From positions 1-9,318 of the forward strand of contig MGPL01000019.1 of assembly GCA_001797415.1 (NCBI GenBank): a stretch of 9,318 bases of DNA, in the 5' to 3' direction. The translations under genes and the position numbers were made by a program. The stretch comes from Deltaproteobacteria bacterium GWA2_55_10 (GTDB lineage: Bacteria; Desulfobacterota; GWC2-55-46). Shown one piece after another: positions 5,178 through 9,318 of the stretch; the stretch's first letter is position 1, and the number at the start of each line of letters is the position of its first letter. The notes beneath the pieces were generated by a model. The model worked only from the letters and a program-made list of their open reading frames with translations, was not told where the DNA came from and searched no databases.

Positions 5178-6531
5178 CAAGGTTCTCCTCTATCCTGATA
5201 TAGACTATTTTGTCGTGTATTATATCCATGGTCGATATCTCGGCGATCGCGGCCCTCAGTTCCTTCTCAAGGGCGTTGTGCGTCAATACTACGAGCGGGA
5301 CCGCGCCGCCTATCTTCCTGTCCCTCTGTATGACCGATGATATGCTTATGTTGTGCTTGCCAAGCACGCCGGATATCTTCGAGAGCACGCCCGGCTTGTC
5401 CATCGCGAGGAACCTGATGTAGTACGGTATCTCGAGCGACTCTGGGTCGCGAAGCTCCACGGCCCTGACCGCGTCCTCGGGGCATGAGAGGGGCGGCACC
5501 CTGCGCAGAGCGCCCGTGTTCATGTTACGGGCTATGTCCATTATGTCGGCCACGACTGCGCTCGCGGTGGGCATCATGCCCGCGCCCATGCCGTACAGCA
5601 GCACCGAGCCCACGGCATTGCCCTTCAAATAGATGCCGTTGAACGCGCCGTCTATGGTCGCGAGCGGGTGATGCGCCGGTATCATCGTTGGGTGCACCCG
5701 TGCCTCTATCCTGCCGTCGACTGATTTCGTTATCGCAAGGAGCTTTATCCTGTAGCCGAACTCCTTTGCGTACTTGATGTCGAGCTGGCTGATGCTCGCT
5801 ATGCCTTCCGTGTAGATGTCCTTGATATCTATATATGTGCCGTAGGCCAGGTTAATGAGTATCGCGAGCTTGTGGGCCGTATCTATGCCCTCTATGTCGT
5901 ACGTCGGGTCAGCCTCCGCGTAGCCCTTCTCCTGTGCTCTCCGCAGCACATCCTCGAACTTGCCGCCCTCGTTGGTCATCTTCGAGAGTATGTAGTTCGC
6001 GGTGCCGTTTATGATGCCGTAGATGGACTCTATCTTGTTCGCGGCAAGGCCTTCTCTCAGCGCCTTTATCACAGGGATGCCGCCGCCCACGGATGCTTCG
6101 AATCCGATATCGACTCCCTTTTCAGCGGCCTTTTTGAATATGTCCTTGCCGTGGGTCGAGAGCAGCGCCTTGTTGGCGGTAACGACATGCTTGCCCTTCT
6201 CAAGGGCTTCCATGATAAATTCCCTGGCAATGCCCGTGCCGCCCACGAGCTCGATGACGATGGATATATCCGGGTCGTTCAAGATATCCTTTGCGTCGGT
6301 CGTAAGCACGCCGTCGTCTACCTTGACGCCCCTGTCCCTGTTAATGTCCCTGTCAGCGACCCTCTTTAAAACCAGCTCGCAGCCGAGCTTGTCGCAGATG
6401 ACAGAGGCGTTCTCCTTCAACACCTTTACAACGCCCGTGCCTATGGTGCCGAAGCCGATAAGCCCGACATTGATGCTGCGGACCGCTTTTGTATGGGCTA
6501 TCTTCACGGATTCTTTTTCAGAGGTAATCAT
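5164..6531 (-). CDS. hom: Homoserine dehydrogenase with C-terminal ACT domain
   Basis: NAD(P)-dependent oxidoreductase that reduces aspartate 4-semialdehyde to homoserine, the branch point to threonine and methionine. It has 455 residues. A Rossmann domain opens with GLIGFGTIGTG (23-33); TANKALL (118-124) follows, then the catalytic domain with GIINGTANYIL (172-182), EADPTYDIEGIDTAHKLAIL (206-225, K221 the likely catalytic lysine), and a C-terminal ACT domain (about 370-450, starting YIRFLAMDKPGVLSKI) that usually mediates threonine feedback inhibition. It is monofunctional, with no aspartate kinase fused. The start is ATG 6531-6529, overlapping the alaC stop as ATGA, with AAGGTGG upstream. 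An in-frame extension of 15 residues to 6576 lies inside alaC and has no support. Confidence 0.96.
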   Translation of the reverse strand: MITSEKESVKIAHTKAVRSINVGLIGFGTIGTGVVKVLKENASVICDKLGCELVLKRVADRDINRDRGVKVDDGVLTTDAKDILNDPDISIVIELVGGTGIAREFIMEALEKGKHVVTANKALLSTHGKDIFKKAAEKGVDIGFEASVGGGIPVIKALREGLAANKIESIYGIINGTANYILSKMTNEGGKFEDVLRRAQEKGYAEADPTYDIEGIDTAHKLAILINLAYGTYIDIKDIYTEGIASISQLDIKYAKEFGYRIKLLAITKSVDGRIEARVHPTMIPAHHPLATIDGAFNGIYLKGNAVGSVLLYGMGAGMMPTASAVVADIMDIARNMNTGALRRVPPLSCPEDAVRAVELRDPESLEIPYYIRFLAMDKPGVLSKISGVLGKHNISISSVIQRDRKIGGAVPLVVLTHNALEKELRAAIAEISTMDIIHDKIVYIRIEENLGAAN

Positions 6532-7721
6532 CCGGCCACCTTGTCGACAGACGTCTCCAGAGCCTTCTTTATGCACTTGGCCGCCTGGCGTATCCTGTGC
6601 TCGTTCTCGACGAGGGCGAGCCTTACGTATTCGTCCCCGTACTCGCCGAAGCCTATGCCCGGAGAGACCGCGACCTTTGCCTTGTTCAGGAGAAATTTGG
6701 AAAATTCAATCGACTTCATATCGCGCAAATGCTCCGGTATCTTCGCCCATACGAACATGCTGGCTTTGGGCTTCTCAATCTCCCAGCCTGCCTTGCCGAA
6801 GCTCTCGATGAGGGCGTTCCTGCGGAGTTCGTATGTCCTGCACATCTCGGTCACGCAGTCCTGCGGCCCATTGAGCGCGATTATGCCCGCTATCTGAATG
6901 GGCTGGAACATGCCGTAATCGAGATAGCTCTTTATCCTCGTGAGCGCGGCGATGAGCTTCCTGTTGCCGACCGCGAAACCCACCCTCCAGCCGGGCATGT
7001 TATAGCTCTTTGAAAGCGTAAAGAACTCTACGCCTACGTCCTTTGCTCCGGGCACCTCGAGGAAGCTCGGGGCCTTGTAGCCGTCGAATACTATATCGGC
7101 ATAGGCAAGGTCGTGGACGACAATAAGGTCGTTTTCCTTTGCAAAGTCCACTACCTTGACGAAGAAGTCCTTTTCAACGACCAGCGTCGTCGGGTTGTGC
7201 GGGAAGTTCAATATGAGGAGCTTGGGCTTGGGCCAGGTCTGCTTCACGGCCTTCTGAAGCTCGTCAAAGAAATCGACGCCCGGAAGGAGCGGTATGCTCC
7301 TCAAATCACCGCCAGCGATTATTACCGAATATGCGTGGATCGGGTATGTCGGGTTCGGTACGAAGCAGACGTCTCCGGGACCGACGATGGCAAGGGCAAG
7401 GTGCGCTATGCCTTCCTTTGAGCCTATGGTGGCTACGGCCTCTGTCTCGGGGTCGATGTCGACGTCATAGCGCCTCTTGTACCAATCCGCTATGGCGCAC
7501 CTCAGCTTGTATATGCCGCGGGAAGCCGAGTACCTGTGGTTCCTCGGGTTGTGCGCCGCCTCTATAAGCTTGTCCACGATGTGCTTTGGCGTGGGCTGGT
7601 CAGGGTTGCCCATGCCGAAGTCTATTATGTCCTCGCCCCTTTTCCTGGCAGCGACTTTAAGCTCCGTGACTATGTTGAAGACATAGGGCGGAAGCCTTTT
7701 TATCCTGTGAAACTCGTCCAT
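6528..7721 (-). CDS. alaC: Alanine transaminase, PLP-dependent class I/II aminotransferase
   Basis: Interconverts pyruvate plus glutamate with alanine plus 2-oxoglutarate. The 397 residues resemble E. coli AlaC closely as I recall it, for example RLPPYVFNI, GEDIIDFGMGNPD, RYSASRGI, TIGSKEGIAHL and PGIGFGEYGD. The PLP lysine is K238 in TLSKSYNMPGW; N176 (FPHNPT), D204 (VVHDLAYAD) and Y207 contact the cofactor; R367 is the carboxylate-binding arginine. It starts at ATG 7721-7719 with GAGGTG 7 bases upstream, 17 bases after the lipA stop, and its TGA overlaps the hom start. A place just before hom is known from Geobacter-type genomes, so a role linked to the aspartate family (aspartate or another amino donor) cannot be excluded. 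Substrate preference within this family is hard to read from sequence. Confidence 0.93.
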   Translation of the reverse strand: MDEFHRIKRLPPYVFNIVTELKVAARKRGEDIIDFGMGNPDQPTPKHIVDKLIEAAHNPRNHRYSASRGIYKLRCAIADWYKRRYDVDIDPETEAVATIGSKEGIAHLALAIVGPGDVCFVPNPTYPIHAYSVIIAGGDLRSIPLLPGVDFFDELQKAVKQTWPKPKLLILNFPHNPTTLVVEKDFFVKVVDFAKENDLIVVHDLAYADIVFDGYKAPSFLEVPGAKDVGVEFFTLSKSYNMPGWRVGFAVGNRKLIAALTRIKSYLDYGMFQPIQIAGIIALNGPQDCVTEMCRTYELRRNALIESFGKAGWEIEKPKASMFVWAKIPEHLRDMKSIEFSKFLLNKAKVAVSPGIGFGEYGDEYVRLALVENEHRIRQAAKCIKKALETSVDKVAG

Positions 7722-7738
7722 TTAAGGGCACCTCAATA

Positions 7739-8593
7739 TTAGTTGCTTATCTCGCCTGAGAGCAACTCCGCGTTATAGGAACTTCTTACAAACGGCCCGG
7801 AATAGACGTGACGGAAGCCTATTCCCCTGCCGAACTCCTCGTATTCCTTAAAGAGGCCGAGGTCTATATACTCGACGACCTCGAGGTTATCCTTCGTAGG
7901 CCTCAGGTACTGCCCGATGGTGACCGCGTCGCAACCGACTGCCAACAGGTCCTGAAGAAGGCTTTTGACCTCTTCGACAGTCTCGCCGAGGCCTACCATT
8001 ATGCCGGACTTGGTGATAATCCCCGGCCTTTTCGCCTTTCGGATGACCTCAAGCGACCTCCTGTAGTCTGCCTGGGGCCTTACCTTCGGGTAAAGCGAAG
8101 GAACCGTCTCAAGGTTATGGTTGAAGATATCAGGGCGGGCCTCGAGGACGGTGGAAAGGGCCTGGTCATCCCCGTTGAAATCAGGGGTAAGCACCTCTAC
8201 TAAAATGCCGGAAATGTTATCCTTTATAGCCTTGATTGTCAAGGCAAATTGGCCCGCTCCGCCGTCCGGAAGGTCGTCCCTGGTGACCGAGGTTATGACC
8301 ACATGCCGGAGCCCCATCTCCTTTGCCGTAAGGGCGATATTCTCCGGCTCATGGGGGTCTACGAGGAGTGCCGTGGCCCCCTTATCGACCGAGCAGAAGC
8401 CGCAGGTCCTGGTGCAGACATCCCCGAGGATCATGAAAGTTGCGGTTGGCTTTGAAAAGCACTCGCCTATGTTGGGGCAGCGGGCTGATTCGCATACCGT
8501 GTGCAGACCGCGAGAGCGGAGTATGGATTTTAACTCATGGAGCCGGCTGGCCGGCCCAAGCCGCTTTTTCGCCCAGGGAGGAAGTCGTTTCAT
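7739..8593 (-). CDS. lipA: Lipoyl synthase
   Basis: Radical-SAM enzyme that inserts two sulfur atoms into octanoyl groups on lipoyl domains (pyruvate and 2-oxoglutarate dehydrogenase, glycine cleavage H protein). It has 284 residues from the chosen start. The auxiliary-cluster cysteines C34, C39 and C45 (CESARCPNIGEC), the radical-SAM motif CTRTCGFC (C60, C64, C67) and the C-terminal RSSY (270-273), whose serine ligates the auxiliary cluster, are all present, so the enzyme looks intact. The start is uncertain: ATG at 8593-8591 gives the usual N-terminus (MKRLPPWAKK) but has no ribosome site. A TTG at 8611 would add 6 residues but has AGGA only 2 bases away. It is the first gene of the operon; lipB is not in the window. 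Confidence 0.96.
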   Translation of the reverse strand: MKRLPPWAKKRLGPASRLHELKSILRSRGLHTVCESARCPNIGECFSKPTATFMILGDVCTRTCGFCSVDKGATALLVDPHEPENIALTAKEMGLRHVVITSVTRDDLPDGGAGQFALTIKAIKDNISGILVEVLTPDFNGDDQALSTVLEARPDIFNHNLETVPSLYPKVRPQADYRRSLEVIRKAKRPGIITKSGIMVGLGETVEEVKSLLQDLLAVGCDAVTIGQYLRPTKDNLEVVEYIDLGLFKEYEEFGRGIGFRHVYSGPFVRSSYNAELLSGEISN

Positions 8594-8610
8594 TTTTGAA
8601 ATGGTGGTCA

Positions 8611-8637
8611 ATATCCTAAGTGATTAACTTAGAATAT
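8611..8637. promoter_or_regulatory. Operator-like palindrome upstream of lipA
   Basis: ATATCCTAAGT (8611-8621) and ACTTAGAATAT (8627-8637) are inverted copies matching at 10 of 11 positions around a 5-base spacer. It sits between the predicted -10 and the lipA start, covering the likely start of transcription, a classic repressor position. Further half-sites of the type YTYAGRA lie upstream at 8641, 8668 and 8698. In RNA it could instead form a leader hairpin. The regulator is unknown. Confidence 0.5.
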
Positions 8638-8638
8638 C

Positions 8639-8667
8639 ATTTTAGGATAAGTTCTGCAATACAACAA
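8639..8667 (-). promoter_or_regulatory. Candidate promoter of the lipA operon
   Basis: Minus-strand -35 TTGTTG (8662-8667) and -10 TAAAAT (8639-8644) are separated by exactly 17 bases. The -10 matches the consensus at 5 of 6 positions, the -35 at only 3 of 6. Transcription would begin near 8632, leaving a leader of about 40 bases to the ATG at 8593. I see no leader peptide rich in Thr or Ile codons and no attenuator. Confidence 0.4.
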
Positions 8668-8732
8668 CTCAGGATTAGTTTTTAAGGCCTATTCTAACTC
8701 AGAACGCCTAACCTCCTGCCATAAGGCCTTTT

Positions 8733-8752
8733 GCGCGCTGCCGCGCTTTTTT
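8733..8752 (+). terminator. Terminator-like hairpin facing the plus strand
   Basis: GCGCG (8733-8737), loop CTGC, CGCGC (8742-8746), then six T. It has the form of an intrinsic terminator for plus-strand transcription, although no plus-strand gene lies upstream. It may be part of the adjacent palindromic element or may shield the lipA promoter region from antisense reading. Confidence 0.35.
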
Positions 8753-8873
8753 GGGCATAAGGCTCCGCTCGCTTTCACCCCCCTTCTTCCTCGCTCACCC
8801 GACTCCGTCGGGCTCCTACAACCCCGGCTCGCTCGCCCTCCCTCCAACCTTATGCTCGCTACGCATTATGCCC
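8753..8873. repeat. GC-rich palindromic low-complexity element
   Basis: A 121-base block bounded by perfect inverted ends GGGCATAA (8753-8760) and TTATGCCC (8866-8873). Inside, GCATAAGG (8755-8762) also pairs with CCTTATGC (8848-8855), CCCGAC-tcc-GTCGGG forms a hairpin (8798-8812), and CTCGCT occurs four times (8768, 8790, 8828, 8855). One strand is strongly pyrimidine-rich. There is no convincing coding potential and its composition differs from the neighbouring genes and from the AT-rich flanks. It resembles dispersed intergenic palindromic repeats. It occupies much of the 349-base gap 8594-8942; the rest of that gap is the lipA promoter region and the 3' flank of the TPR gene. Confidence 0.5.
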
Positions 8874-8894
8874 CCTTGTTTAAAATATAACGAG

Positions 8895-8938
8895 GCAATT
8901 CTGTCATGAGTTATTGAAAAAAGTGATAGAAGAATTGC
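8895..8938. repeat. Inverted repeat just after the TPR gene
   Basis: GCAATTCT (8895-8902) and AGAATTGC (8931-8938) are perfect 8-bp inverted copies separated by 28 bases. It begins 5 bases after the TPR stop codon. The loop is large and no T-run follows on the minus strand, so it is a poor intrinsic terminator. It could stabilise the 3' end of the TPR transcript. Confidence 0.35.
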
Positions 8939-8942
8939 TGGA

Positions 8943-9318
8943 TCAGGGCCTGATAGACCTTAGCTCTACTGCAGCCTCTTTCAGGTCAGGATCGAGTTTC
9001 AAGGCAGCTTCAAGCTCTCTTTGGGCCTCGGGCAGCATGCCTTTTGCCTTATAGACCACGCCAAGGCCGTAATGGGCCATCTCGTAATCAGGTTTAAGGC
9101 TCAGCGCGGCAATGTACTCCCGGAGGGCCTCGTCGAGCAGGCCGAGGTACTGGCAGGCAAGGGCAAGGTTATAATGTCCCAGAGATTCTGAGGGATTGTA
9201 GAGGACCGCCATTCTGAACTCCTCCAGACCTGCCTCTTTCCGGCCTGCCTCGAAATATATGCGGCCCAGGTTCAGGTGCCCCTCTAAGCTCCTTGGGTCC
9301 TTTGAGACAACATCCTGC
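8943..9318 (-). CDS. Tetratricopeptide-repeat protein, N-terminus outside window
   Basis: The last 124 residues of a protein that enters from beyond 9318; the frame is open to the edge, so an internal ATG at 9212 is not the start. Three 34-residue TPR units are visible, each ending in a proline: one from DPRSLEGHLNLGRIYFEAG to VLYNP, one from SESLGHYNLALACQYLG to SLKP, and one from DYEMAHYGLGVVYKAKG to KLDP. A short capping helix follows (DLKEAAVELRSIRP). Such arrays fold as helical-hairpin solenoids for protein-protein contact; envelope biogenesis, secretion and gliding or pilus assembly proteins often carry them, but nothing here points to a specific role. It is separated from lipA by the 349-base gap and is likely a distinct transcription unit. 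Confidence 0.85.
   Translation of the reverse strand, partial: QDVVSKDPRSLEGHLNLGRIYFEAGRKEAGLEEFRMAVLYNPSESLGHYNLALACQYLGLLDEALREYIAALSLKPDYEMAHYGLGVVYKAKGMLPEAQRELEAALKLDPDLKEAAVELRSIRP

Noticed and set aside
6532..6576. A 15-residue N-terminal extension of homoserine dehydrogenase
   Set aside because: It overlaps the end of alaC; the ATG at 6531 has an AAGGTGG site and forms an ATGA overlap.
8753..8873. A CRISPR array, because of the repeated CTCGCT words
   Set aside because: The repeats are only 6 bases, irregularly spaced and without spacers of constant length.
8594..8942. A threonine-type leader peptide or attenuator before the operon
   Set aside because: No short ORF with runs of Thr or Ile codons and no paired antiterminator/terminator was found between the predicted promoter and lipA.
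8943..9212. A complete 89-residue TPR protein starting at 9212
   Set aside because: The open frame and a further TPR unit continue upstream to the window edge, so the internal ATG is not the start.

Overview
The window is a bacterial chromosome segment in which every recognisable gene reads on the minus strand. It looks like ordinary housekeeping DNA of a free-living, didermal bacterium. Protein content (AlaC, Hom, ThrC and a phosphoglycerate-mutase-like protein in one run, plus MtgA, LipA and a DEAD-box helicase), a moderately GC-rich codon use with frequent AGG and ATA, and the gene order recall Desulfobacterota (the Geobacter-type threonine cluster) or Nitrospirota. The sequence alone does not settle the phylum.

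Layout from low to high coordinates. (1) 1-853: a DEAD-box RNA helicase, cut by the window edge. (2) 854-1575: a stretch with no conventional gene but with two or three very small membrane-peptide ORFs, each with a strong ribosome site. Two of them have near-duplicate promoters, and the cluster ends in a clean intrinsic terminator. (3) 1714-2583: mtgA, a monofunctional peptidoglycan glycosyltransferase, with its own terminator. (4) 2584-2895: an intergenic region packed with three consecutive hairpins, the last being the terminator of the next operon. (5) 2896-8593: a tight operon, transcribed lipA > alaC > hom > thrC > PGM-like gene, with stop/start overlaps (ATGA, 14 bp, TGATG) at its three downstream junctions. 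(6) 8594-8942: the operon promoter region, with a palindrome near the predicted start of transcription and several related half-sites, followed by a GC-rich palindromic low-complexity element. (7) 8943-9318: the C-terminal part of a TPR protein, cut by the window edge.

How the operon works: Hom reduces aspartate semialdehyde to homoserine and ThrC turns O-phosphohomoserine into threonine. The kinase step between them has no classical ThrB here. The PGM-like protein that closes the operon fits the family proposed, and in Bacteroides reported, to be the homoserine kinase. AlaC makes alanine from pyruvate, and LipA makes the lipoyl cofactor for 2-oxoacid dehydrogenases and the glycine cleavage system.

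The most unusual part is the small-ORF cluster. Two tiny hydrophobic peptides with a shared L-[DE]-x-x-x-N pattern sit behind two promoters that align without gaps over 35 bp, including an identical 11-bp core and paired TTAAT repeats 11 bp apart. This looks like a tandemly duplicated promoter-plus-micro-gene unit that routine annotation would miss.
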